Assembly (NCBI GenBank): GCA_021789565.1
Contig: JAJYJL010000735.1
Span: 1-5,169 of the forward strand
From: Acidobacteriota bacterium
GTDB taxonomy: Bacteria > Acidobacteriota > Terriglobia > UBA7540
DNA length: 5,169 nt
Direction of reading: 5' to 3'
A model generated the notes under the pieces. The model saw nothing but the letters and a program-made list of their open reading frames with translations. It had not been told where the DNA came from and did not search any database. The position numbers and the translations under genes are program-made. Below are positions 1 to 5,169 of this stretch, piece after piece (position 1 is the first letter of the stretch; each line of letters begins with the position of its first letter).

Positions 1-46
1 TCGTGCCAGGTCGGATCCGAACTCTCAGCGTGATTTCTTGTTCCAT
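1..46 (-). CDS. Possible N-terminus of a leftward gene, cut by the window edge
   Basis: Reading leftward, an ATG at 46-44 opens a frame with no stop through the 15 full codons left in the window (MEQEITLRVRIRPGT). The alternating charged and hydrophobic residues look like a first beta-strand, and the frame follows AT-rich DNA in the same direction as the receptor gene at 242-2590. There is no clear Shine-Dalgarno sequence before the ATG. Fifteen codons are too few to assign a family, and an open stretch this short can arise by chance. The alternative is that 1-241 is entirely intergenic. Confidence 0.3.
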   Translation of the reverse strand, partial: MEQEITLRVRIRPGT

Positions 47-49
47 ACA

Positions 50-78
50 ATGCTACCGAATCTATACCGCATAGTCAA
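50..78 (-). promoter_or_regulatory. Weak sigma70-like promoter candidate, leftward
   Basis: On the minus strand TTGACT (78-73, 5 of 6 to the -35 consensus) is followed after 17 bases by TAGCAT (55-50, 4 of 6 to the -10 consensus). It points at the possible leftward start codon at 46-44. The geometry is awkward: the -10 box ends only three bases before the ATG, so transcription would be predicted to begin at or inside the start codon. A second leftward candidate is TTGATT (169-164), 17 bases, TAGATA (146-141). Both lie in AT-rich sequence where chance matches are common. Confidence 0.22.
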
Positions 79-107
79 GATTATTGCCGTACATTTTTGT
101 CAAGATT
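74..107. repeat. 9-bp direct repeat GTCAAGATT, 25-bp period
   Basis: GTCAAGATT occurs exactly at 74-82 and again at 99-107, with 25 bases between the starts. It lies in the AT-rich spacer between the receptor gene and the possible leftward gene. On the minus strand each copy contributes a TTGAC (-35-like) core. Two direct half-sites near a gene start could be a regulator binding site, but no regulator family can be named from this. The repeat itself is certain; a function is not. Confidence 0.5.
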
Positions 108-211
108 GATTTTTCCTGGAAAGGCCTGCTCCGACTGGAATATCTAGTTTTTAAGTATCCTATAATCAAACGCTTATGGATTTCGATCGGGCGCTGGACG
201 GAACACATGTG

Positions 212-231
212 AAAAGGGGGAATAGTCCCTT
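212..231 (-). terminator. Weak hairpin downstream of the TonB receptor gene
   Basis: Eleven bases past the receptor's TGA, the minus strand reads AAGGGACTATTCCCCCTTTT. GGGA (229-226) pairs with TCCC (221-218) around a CTAT loop. Two further A-T pairs are possible beyond a two-C bulge, and the sequence ends in four T. Position and orientation suit termination of the receptor transcript, but the stem is short and the T-tract is minimal, so this is only a candidate intrinsic terminator. Confidence 0.27.
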
Positions 232-241
232 GTGGGGAAGT

Positions 242-2590
242 TCACCGCTGGCCGAAGTTCATTCTAAACCCGACACGGAAGAGCAATGGGTAACCGAGTT
301 GCGGTACGGGAGTGCGCTGGACGGCGTAACTCTCGTCAAACATGTTCTCCACGGCCACGTAGGCCTCGGTGTCCCGCCAGATGTGGCGGGAGAGAGAGCC
401 GTCTAGAGTAAAGAACCTGCCCAGCGGCAGCAGGTTCTGATCATCGTCGAACTGATTGCCCACAAAACGCCCTTGCAGACTCAAAGTCACGCGCCGCCAC
501 CGGCTCGCTGCCGTCGGGTTTGAATAGAGGGCCTGGAAGGTGAACACATGGCGCGGCACCTGCGGAATTTCAAGTCCCACCAGCGACGGATTGGCCGGGA
601 AGCTCAGCACCGTCGCATTCACGAACTCATATCCGCTGGTCAGGTCGAAGGTCGGCGTCACGCGCAAGGTTGCATCCAGGTCTAATCCGCGAGAGCGCGT
701 GCGGCCAAGGTTCTGCCGCTGGCGGGTGATCAGGCTGGGAGTAACGCTTAAGGTGACGTTCGCAATCGGGTCCGTCACGTCGCTCCAGAAGAAGGTACCG
801 CTTCCGGTCAGCCTGCTGCGGAATGCGGTGAACTTCGCTCCTGCCTCCGCGCCCGTCAGGCGCTCAGCTTTGAGTTCTGAATTGGCGTTGGTTACAACAT
901 TGCCCACGCGAAACCCGCGGTAAAGTTCGTTCAGCGTCGGCGCGCGGAAGGCCCGATAACCAGAGGCAACCAGCGAAACATTGCTTGTCAGGCGGTACAG
1001 CATTCCGAGGCGCGGGCTGAACGCAGACTCGGTCCGTTCCGGAAAATGAGTGACAGTTGCGGGGCTGGTGGAAGTAAGTGATTTGCTTGTTGAGAGTGCA
1101 TCGTAGTTGCGCCAGTGGTCGTAGCGGACCGCCGTTGTGACCTGCCAGCGGCTTGTCAGGCGGATAATGTCTTCTCCATAGACGCCTGTGGTGCGCTGGC
1201 GTCCGCCGACTCCAAGCGCCGAGGTCATACGGCCGTTAAAAAATCCGAGCTCGTTGCTGGTTCCCCGCACTTCGCGCCCGTCGAATCCGGCCACCAGGGT
1301 CTGCCTCTCGCCCACAGGACGGTTCCATTGGAACTCAATTCCAGTCTGTTGCGCCGGCACGCGCTGCAGGCGGGTCAGCGATTCGCTGTTGCGGTTTGCA
1401 GCCACGGAGGAGAAAGTCTGGTCATACATTTCCGGCCCGCCGTAGCCGCGAAAGCTGAACGAGCCGGCGAGTTGCGATACCCAGTCGGCTCCGAAAGCCA
1501 GTTGTCTTGTATGCGTGCGGTTGTATGTCAGCGGCGTTCCGTTGGCGCGTATCTCGCGGAAGTAGGTGGACGTGGCAAACACTCTTCCGCTTTTTCCAAG
1601 CTTTCTTTCGAGCGTTGCATCGCCCACTTCATGTTCAGACCCGGCTCGCGTGTCCACTGTTCCCCGGTCCTGCCGGTTAACCAGAATGTAGCCGTCGGTA
1701 TTAAAGCCTTCGCCATTGAAATCCATGTTCCATGGTCCGTGTTGAACGTTCGACCAGAATGAACCGTAAGGCGTGTTCTCGTTGCCGTAGGACGTATCGA
1801 GCGACAACTCAGAAGTGGTCGCTTTACGCGTCAGGATATTGATGACGCCCCCCATGGCGCTGGAGCCGTACAGATCGGAAACGCCGCCCCGCACAACTTC
1901 CATTCTGCTCACGGCCTCGCGCGGAACACGGTCCCAATAGACCCAGCCGCCGAATGGATCATTCAGGGGAATGCCGTCTTCCAGCACCAGCGCCCGGCTG
2001 GCGCCGCTGGCGCCCACGCCACGCAGCGAAACGCCTTGCGCGGTTGGATTGGCTACGCGGCTCCCTGTGCGGCGGAAAAGTGTGAACCCTGGCACCTGCT
2101 GGAGCGCGCTGTCGAGCGTCAATGCCGGCGTCGCCGCGAGTTCAGGCTGCGTAAGGACTTGAACGTCAGCCGTGGTTTCGCTCAGGGGAGTCCGCATCCG
2201 TGTTGCCGTTACGGTTACTTCCTGCGAAAGGGCGGCGGGCCTGAGGACAATTTCAAGAAGCAGGCTTTCCTGCGCCGGGACACTCCAGTGCTTTTCGACC
2301 GGCTCGAACCCTTTTGCGCCGACCTTCAGCGTGCCTCCCGGCGAAGGAACATCGCTGAAATTGAACCTCCCATCGGGCCCTGTCGGCTGATCGGCCTGAT
2401 AGCCTGCTGCTCCCAGTGTGACCTGTGCCCCTGGGACGGCGGCTCCGCTCTGGTCTTTGACAACCCCTTCAACCCGATACCGCCGGTTTGCAGCCTGTGG
2501 GCGTGCCGGCCCTGTTGCAGCGAGCAGCGCTGACAATGCAATCATTCCAGCCAGGCTGGCGGCACAACAATAGAAGAAAGCAGATTTCAT
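242..2590 (-). CDS. TonB-dependent outer-membrane receptor with N-terminal CarboxypepD_reg domain
   Basis: Complete 782-residue TonB-dependent receptor. Such proteins import large or scarce ligands (siderophores, cobalamin, glycans) across the outer membrane using TonB-ExbBD energy. The ATG at 2590 is preferred over an in-frame TTG at 2635 because it begins a signal peptide directly (MKSAFFYCC, then a hydrophobic run to about residue 33). Its Shine-Dalgarno is weak. Residues 38-118 form a CarboxypepD_reg beta-sandwich (VEGVVKDQSGAAVPGAQV, TGPDGRFNF). EVTVTATR at 124-131 matches a TonB box. The plug spans about 137-257, with LEDGIPLND at 203-211 and EVVRGG...YGSSAMGGVINI at 231-252. The barrel fills the rest, with YRAFRAPTLNELYRGF at 545-560 and VENMFDESY at 747-755. 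The last strand reads FRVGFRMNF and is followed by GQR, slightly past the usual terminal aromatic residue. The gene looks intact. Plug and barrel resemble the BtuB/siderophore-receptor type, but the ligand cannot be told. No TonB, ExbB or transporter genes lie beside it. Confidence 0.94.
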   Translation of the reverse strand: MKSAFFYCCAASLAGMIALSALLAATGPARPQAANRRYRVEGVVKDQSGAAVPGAQVTLGAAGYQADQPTGPDGRFNFSDVPSPGGTLKVGAKGFEPVEKHWSVPAQESLLLEIVLRPAALSQEVTVTATRMRTPLSETTADVQVLTQPELAATPALTLDSALQQVPGFTLFRRTGSRVANPTAQGVSLRGVGASGASRALVLEDGIPLNDPFGGWVYWDRVPREAVSRMEVVRGGVSDLYGSSAMGGVINILTRKATTSELSLDTSYGNENTPYGSFWSNVQHGPWNMDFNGEGFNTDGYILVNRQDRGTVDTRAGSEHEVGDATLERKLGKSGRVFATSTYFREIRANGTPLTYNRTHTRQLAFGADWVSQLAGSFSFRGYGGPEMYDQTFSSVAANRNSESLTRLQRVPAQQTGIEFQWNRPVGERQTLVAGFDGREVRGTSNELGFFNGRMTSALGVGGRQRTTGVYGEDIIRLTSRWQVTTAVRYDHWRNYDALSTSKSLTSTSPATVTHFPERTESAFSPRLGMLYRLTSNVSLVASGYRAFRAPTLNELYRGFRVGNVVTNANSELKAERLTGAEAGAKFTAFRSRLTGSGTFFWSDVTDPIANVTLSVTPSLITRQRQNLGRTRSRGLDLDATLRVTPTFDLTSGYEFVNATVLSFPANPSLVGLEIPQVPRHVFTFQALYSNPTAASRWRRVTLSLQGRFVGNQFDDDQNLLPLGRFFTLDGSLSRHIWRDTEAYVAVENMFDESYAVQRTPVPQLGYPLLFRVGFRMNFGQR

Positions 2591-2644
2591 TCGATTATCA
2601 ATTTCCGGCCTCGTCAATCCACGACCAGAACCCAAATTCTTTCG

Positions 2645-2663
2645 CGGCAGACTTTACCTGCCG
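2645..2663. promoter_or_regulatory. Perfect 6-bp inverted repeat in the receptor leader
   Basis: CGGCAG (2645-2650) and CTGCCG (2658-2663) are exact inverted repeats separated by seven bases (ACTTTAC). They lie 55-73 bases upstream of the receptor ATG. They could form a 5' UTR hairpin in the leftward transcript or serve as an operator for a dimeric regulator. A related GGCAG also lies just upstream on the minus strand (within 2666-2677). No T-run follows, so a terminator is unlikely. The function is inferred from position only. Confidence 0.35.
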
Positions 2664-2773
2664 GAAGGCGGACTGCCTGTTCTCGCTCTACAGAGGACCA
2701 AACCAACTAGACTAATCCCCCTGCAGCCCTGGAGCAAACCATTATTGCCGGGAGCGGGCTTGACGGACTGGCG

Positions 2774-2814
2774 ACTGCTGTGGCACGTTGCTACTGGCCA
2801 CGGGCTTCAGCAGT
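2774..2814 (+). promoter_or_regulatory. Hairpin-forming inverted repeat upstream of the binding-protein gene
   Basis: ACTGCTG (2774-2780) is perfectly complementary to CAGCAGT (2808-2814). Directly inside it TGGC (2781-2784) pairs with GCCA (2797-2800), leaving a 12-base loop and a one-sided 7-base bulge (2801-2807). This gives an 11-pair GC-rich stem ending 16 bases before the ATG at 2831. It would be part of the mRNA leader if transcription starts upstream, and could affect initiation or mRNA stability. Only TTT follows, so it is a poor terminator. Confidence 0.4.
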
Positions 2815-2817
2815 TTC

Positions 2818-2828
2818 CTTCGACGAAG
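2818..2828. promoter_or_regulatory. Odd palindrome CTTCGACGAAG just before the binding-protein ATG
   Basis: CTTCG and CGAAG flank a single central A, making a perfect 11-base dyad that ends two bases before the ATG. The central base leaves no room for a normal RNA loop, so a DNA operator is the more natural reading. The site also occupies the place where a Shine-Dalgarno would be expected; GAAG at 2825-2828 is too close to the start to work well. An 11-base dyad can occur by chance. Confidence 0.25.
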
Positions 2829-2830
2829 TC

Positions 2831-3718
2831 ATGAAAAAGGCATTCTGGACAATTCTGATCGCCCTGCTCGTCTGTTCCTGCGGGTCGCAGCCCAGCAACG
2901 TGATCGTGGTGGGGTCCAAGAATTTCACGGAACAGGCAATCCTGGTTGAGATGCTGGCGCAATACCTGCACCAGCAAACGGGGCTCCAGGTGAAGCGCAA
3001 GTTTGACCTGGGCGGGACTTACATCTGCCAGGCCGCGCTGCTGGCCGGGCGCATTGACGCCTACGTCGAATACACCGGAACCGCGCTGACCACCATCCTG
3101 AAACAGCCTGTTGAGCGCAATGCTGGGGACGTTTACCGTAAAATCAAATCGCTCTACGCCCAGAATTTCAATCTGACTGTCATGCCCCCGCTCGGATTCG
3201 ACCGCACTTTCATCCTCGCGGTTCGTGGTGAGACGGCGCAGAAGGACCACATCCGGACCATTTCAGGAGCCCTGCCGTATGCGCTCCATTGGCGGCCCGG
3301 ATTCGGCGATGAATTCATGGATCGGGAGGACGGATATAAAGGACTGATTAAAACCTACCGTTTGAAGTTTGGGGCCCCGCCCAGAGTTATGGACCAAACG
3401 TTACTGTACAGCGCTCTTCTCGACCGGCAGGTGGATGTCGTGGCAGGGGATTCTACGGATGCTCAGCTCGAAGGTCCCGACTTTGTCGTGCTGCAGGACA
3501 ATAAGCACTATTTCCCGCTCTACCAGGCTGTCCCGATTGTTCGCACCCAGATTCTCTCCGAGCACCCCGCTGTGTACGCTGCCCTGGAACAGTTGGCCGG
3601 GAAAATTTCAAGTGACGAAATGCGGCACTTGAACTATGAAGTCACCGCGGAACATCGCAACGTCAAGGAAGTGGTCGAGGAGTTTCTGCGCTCCAAGGAG
3701 TTTGTCCCGGGAACGTAA
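2831..3718 (+). CDS. Glycine betaine/choline-type ABC transporter substrate-binding lipoprotein (ProX/OpuCC/OsmF family)
   Basis: Complete 295-residue periplasmic binding protein of the osmoprotectant (quaternary amine) uptake family. The ATG at 2831 is preferred over an in-frame GTG at 2780 because it starts a lipoprotein signal (MKKAFWTILIALLVCSC) with lipobox V-C-S-C, Cys17 being the probable lipidated residue. Family landmarks in order are GSKNFTEQ (28-35), LGGT (60-63), YVEYTGTAL (78-86, commonly YPEYTGT), DREDGYKGL (164-172), LLDRQVDVVAGDSTDAQL (196-213), LQDNKHYFPLYQAVPIVR (221-238), and a C-terminal helical part with LAGKISSDEMRHLNYEV (255-271). Tyrosines 78, 81, 227 and 231 are candidates for the aromatic cage that holds a trimethylammonium head group; this is inferred from the family. 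Length fits a stand-alone binding protein, not one fused to the permease. No permease or ATPase gene is adjacent: a divergent receptor lies upstream and convergent sucB follows six bases after the stop. Glycine betaine, choline, carnitine or a related amine are all possible ligands. Confidence 0.92.
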   Translation: MKKAFWTILIALLVCSCGSQPSNVIVVGSKNFTEQAILVEMLAQYLHQQTGLQVKRKFDLGGTYICQAALLAGRIDAYVEYTGTALTTILKQPVERNAGDVYRKIKSLYAQNFNLTVMPPLGFDRTFILAVRGETAQKDHIRTISGALPYALHWRPGFGDEFMDREDGYKGLIKTYRLKFGAPPRVMDQTLLYSALLDRQVDVVAGDSTDAQLEGPDFVVLQDNKHYFPLYQAVPIVRTQILSEHPAVYAALEQLAGKISSDEMRHLNYEVTAEHRNVKEVVEEFLRSKEFVPGT

Positions 3719-3719
3719 T

Positions 3720-3744
3720 GCCTGCTAAAGCGTAAACAACAGGC
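3720..3744. other. Inverted repeat at the junction of convergent genes
   Basis: GCCTG (3720-3724) pairs with CAGGC (3740-3744) across 15 bases. An alternative pairing is CCTGC (3721-3725) with GCAGG (3747-3751). The element straddles the 6-base gap between the binding-protein stop and the sucB stop, so it could help end both transcripts. There is no T-run on either strand and the stem is only five pairs, so support is weak. Confidence 0.18.
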
Positions 3745-4984
3745 TGGCAGGGTCTTCCACCAGTTCTTTGACCCGGACGAGGAATTGCACCGCTTCCATG
3801 CCATCCACGATGCGATGATCATAGCTGAGAGCGATGTACATCATGGGGCGGATTTCGATCTTGCCCTCGACAGGCACGGCCCGGTCCTGAATCTTATGAA
3901 GCCCCAGGATGCCCGCCTGCGGCGGGTTCAGGATCGGCGTGCTGAGCAGCGAGCCATAAACACCACCGTTTGAAATCGTGAAAGTTCCGCCGCGAAGTTC
4001 GTCGAGCGTCAGTTCGCCGGCCGATGCTTTGCTGGCAAACTCTTTGATGGCTGTTTCGATTTCCGCAAAACTCATCTGGCCTGCGTTGCGAAGCACAGGA
4101 ACCACCAGTCCTTCCGGAGCTCCGACCGCCACTCCAATGTCGTAGTAATGCTTCACGACCATCTCGTTTCCCTGGATTTCGGCGTTCAGACGCGGAAACT
4201 GGCGCAGCGCGCCTATGCAAGCCTTGACAAAGAACGAGGCGATCCCCAGGCCGACGCCGTACTGCTTTTTGAAGTTTTCCTTCCAGCGCGCCCGCAGGTG
4301 CATCACTTGCGACATGTCCACTTCATTAAATGTGGTCAGCATCGCAGCGGTGTGCTGGGCTTCCACCAGCCGGCGGGCAATGGTCTGCCTGCGGCGCGAC
4401 ATTCGGACGCGTTCTTCGAGCCTTGCCGCTGCTACGGTCGAGCCGGGGACCACCTGTGGTGCGGCCGCGGCGCCGGGGGCCTGGCTTTGAAGAAAACCTT
4501 CAACATCGCGCTGCCGGATGCGGCCCGCGCCGTCGCTTGGCTGGATTCGGGAGAGATCAACGCCGTGCTCTTCGGCAATGCGCCGGGCCAGCGGCGTCAC
4601 CAGCCGCCTGGGTGCAGCTTCAACGGTTTCCTCCTCAGTTTCTTTTGCCGGAACTGCGCCAGCCTCTTGTTTAATGCGAGTCTCCACGGGAACTTCCTTT
4701 TCAGCAGGTTTTGCTTCGCTGCCTTTTGCTGCAATCACTTCTGCGGGCGCTTCTTCGATCACTCCGAGCACGTCTCCGATCTTGACGTCCTCACCTTCTT
4801 TTCTCTCGATGCGCGCAAGAACACCGCCGCGCTCTGCGCCAACCTCCAGATCGACTTTCTCGGTCTCGAGCTCTACGAGGACGTCGCCCACGGTCACGCG
4901 GTCACCCTGGTTCTTTCTCCAATGTCCAACTGTGGCTTCAACGACGGACTCACCCAGTTCGGGCACGACGATTTTGGTCGTCAC
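3725..4984 (-). CDS. sucB: Dihydrolipoyllysine-residue succinyltransferase, E2 of 2-oxoglutarate dehydrogenase
   Basis: Complete 419-residue E2 core (E. coli SucB is about 405). It transfers the succinyl group from lipoamide to CoA, making succinyl-CoA in the TCA cycle, and forms the cytoplasmic core that binds E1 and E3. The lipoyl domain spans about 3-77, with the lipoylated lysine K43 in ETEKVDLEV. A Glu/Ala/Lys-rich linker follows (about 78-127). The E3/E1-binding domain is at 129-165 (VTPLARRIAEEHGVDLSRI), then an Ala/Pro linker and the catalytic domain (about 190-419). LTTFNEVDM (216-224) and GTFTISNGGVYGSLLSTPI (333-351) favour the succinyl type over acetyl E2. Catalytic H390 and D394 lie in DHRIVDG. 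The GTG start at 4984 is chosen because AGGAGG sits eight bases upstream and the protein then begins directly at the lipoyl domain. The frame stays open upstream to 5146, but that part reads out of frame through sucA. The start lies within sucA, so translation is probably coupled. Confidence 0.96.
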   Translation of the reverse strand: MTTKIVVPELGESVVEATVGHWRKNQGDRVTVGDVLVELETEKVDLEVGAERGGVLARIERKEGEDVKIGDVLGVIEEAPAEVIAAKGSEAKPAEKEVPVETRIKQEAGAVPAKETEEETVEAAPRRLVTPLARRIAEEHGVDLSRIQPSDGAGRIRQRDVEGFLQSQAPGAAAAPQVVPGSTVAAARLEERVRMSRRRQTIARRLVEAQHTAAMLTTFNEVDMSQVMHLRARWKENFKKQYGVGLGIASFFVKACIGALRQFPRLNAEIQGNEMVVKHYYDIGVAVGAPEGLVVPVLRNAGQMSFAEIETAIKEFASKASAGELTLDELRGGTFTISNGGVYGSLLSTPILNPPQAGILGLHKIQDRAVPVEGKIEIRPMMYIALSYDHRIVDGMEAVQFLVRVKELVEDPASLLFTL

Positions 4985-5169
4985 GGTCTCTCCCTCCTGA
5001 ACTTTCCGCGATGTTTTCCACCAGCACCATGTCCTCTTCACGCTCGGCCAATCGCGCGCTGAAGGTCTGATGAACGATGGCCTCCTGGTTAAGCGCATGG
5101 CGGGCCGCGGAGCCCTCCGCCGGGCTGGAGCTGCGCGAACGGCCAATATAGCGGAGCCGCCATTTGTTG
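4950..5169 (-). CDS. sucA: 2-oxoglutarate dehydrogenase E1 component, C-terminal end (partial)
   Basis: A minus-strand frame enters at the right edge (first full codon 5168-5166) and ends at TGA 4952-4950, giving the last 72 codons. It opens NKWRLRYIGRSRSSSPAEGS and continues ARHALNQEAIVHQTFS. This matches the end of the thiamine-diphosphate-dependent E1 subunit, whose C-terminus typically reads RYxGRxxSASPAxG...H...Q..(I/L)V. The enzyme decarboxylates 2-oxoglutarate and succinylates the lipoyl group of E2. It lies directly upstream of sucB, the usual sucAB order, and overlaps it by 35 bases (4950-4984). After the conserved end there is a tail of about 35 residues, acidic then Arg/Asp-rich (AEREEDMVLVEN, then GGRDRDDQNRRARTG), whose last part is read from DNA that also carries the sucB ribosome site and start. 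The catalytic part lies outside the window. Confidence 0.88.
   Translation of the reverse strand, partial: NKWRLRYIGRSRSSSPAEGSAARHALNQEAIVHQTFSARLAEREEDMVLVENIAESSGGRDRDDQNRRARTG
4993..4998 (-). promoter_or_regulatory. Strong Shine-Dalgarno (AGGAGG) setting the sucB GTG start
   Basis: On the minus strand a full AGGAGG is followed by eight bases and then GTG (4984-4982). It decides the start: no other in-frame candidate upstream has comparable support, and the GTG gives a normal-length E2 starting VTTKIVVPELGES. The site lies inside the sucA coding sequence, so ribosomes finishing sucA pass over it. Confidence 0.85.

Larger units (their letters stand above)
2591..2830. other. Divergent intergenic region between the TonB receptor and binding-protein genes
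   Basis: This 240-base spacer separates two divergent start codons, so the promoters of both genes should lie here. I see no convincing promoter on either strand. A plus-strand TTGACG at 2760-2765 has no good -10 box at 16-19 bases. The receptor leader shows no B12-box consensus of a cobalamin riboswitch, and I recognise no other riboswitch. What is visible are three dyad symmetries (2645-2663, 2774-2814, 2818-2828), listed separately. No open frame here looks like a real gene. Confidence 0.6.

Noticed and set aside
161..166. Perfect TATAAT on the plus strand, with an ATG at 176
   Set aside because: There is no acceptable -35 box at 16-19 bases and no extended -10. The 76-codon frame that follows runs antisense into the receptor 3' end. 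In AT-rich DNA this is expected by chance.
1115..1762. A 215-codon plus-strand frame (and another of 165 codons at 2036-2533) inside the receptor gene
   Set aside because: Both are antisense to an intact TonB receptor with clear motifs on the other strand; neither shows protein-family features or a good ribosome site.
2595..2618. Minus-strand TTGACG and GATAAT just before the receptor ATG as a promoter
   Set aside because: The spacing is only 12 bases and the -10 box would be too close to the ATG to leave a normal start site.
2591..2635. Longer receptor form starting at TTG 2635, and longer binding-protein form starting at GTG 2780
   Set aside because: Both put extra polar residues ahead of an obvious signal peptide, and neither alternative start has a ribosome site.
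2591..2830. Cobalamin riboswitch upstream of the BtuB-like receptor
   Set aside because: I looked on the minus strand for the B12 box and surrounding conserved segments and found only loose resemblance. A covariance-model scan would settle it.
2807..3250. A 147-codon minus-strand frame opposite the binding-protein gene
   Set aside because: It is antisense to a gene with clear family motifs and has no recognisable protein features of its own.
4148..5062. A 304-codon open frame on the plus strand, opposite sucB and the sucA end
   Set aside because: It is fully antisense to well-identified genes. Its composition (rich in Cys, His, Phe and Arg) is typical of a shadow frame in GC-rich coding DNA, and it has no recognisable domain.
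4985..5146. Longer SucB form starting upstream of 4984
   Set aside because: The added 54 residues are Arg/Pro-rich and come from the sucA 3' end read out of frame, while AGGAGG plus GTG at 4984 gives a standard E2 N-terminus.

Overview
This 5,169-base window looks like ordinary chromosomal sequence from a GC-rich, Gram-negative, aerobic bacterium. The best guess is an acidobacterium (phylum Acidobacteriota). This rests on an outer-membrane TonB-dependent receptor with an N-terminal carboxypeptidase-regulatory-like (CarboxypepD_reg) domain, an architecture common in that phylum, next to a standard 2-oxoglutarate dehydrogenase operon. The taxonomic call is inference; there is no rRNA or marker gene here.

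Layout from left to right. Bases 1-241 are AT-rich and mostly non-coding. They may hold the first 15 codons of a leftward gene (1-46), a weak promoter-like element, a 9-bp direct repeat and a weak hairpin after the next gene's stop codon. Bases 242-2590 (minus strand) encode a complete 782-residue TonB-dependent receptor with signal peptide, CarboxypepD_reg domain, TonB box, plug and beta-barrel. Bases 2591-2830 are a divergent intergenic region with three dyad symmetries and no clear promoter. Bases 2831-3718 (plus strand) encode a 295-residue lipoprotein substrate-binding protein of the glycine betaine/choline/carnitine (ProX/OpuCC/OsmF-YehZ) family. It stands alone here, without permease or ATPase genes. 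Six bases later, convergent on the minus strand, lies sucB (3725-4984), the E2 dihydrolipoyl succinyltransferase. Its GTG start sits inside the 3' end of sucA (E1 of 2-oxoglutarate dehydrogenase). Only the last 72 codons of sucA are in the window, and the two genes overlap by 35 bases.

Functionally there are three separate units: outer-membrane uptake of an unidentified large ligand (TonB receptor), probable osmoprotectant binding in the periplasm (lone substrate-binding protein), and a TCA-cycle operon (sucA-sucB). Nothing in the sequence ties them into one pathway. I found no mobile element, CRISPR array, RNA gene, toxin-antitoxin or defence-like system, and no evidence of a new biological system. 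The points worth a second look are modest: the orphan binding protein, the structured leader before it, the sucA/sucB overlap, and the repeat-bearing region at the left edge.
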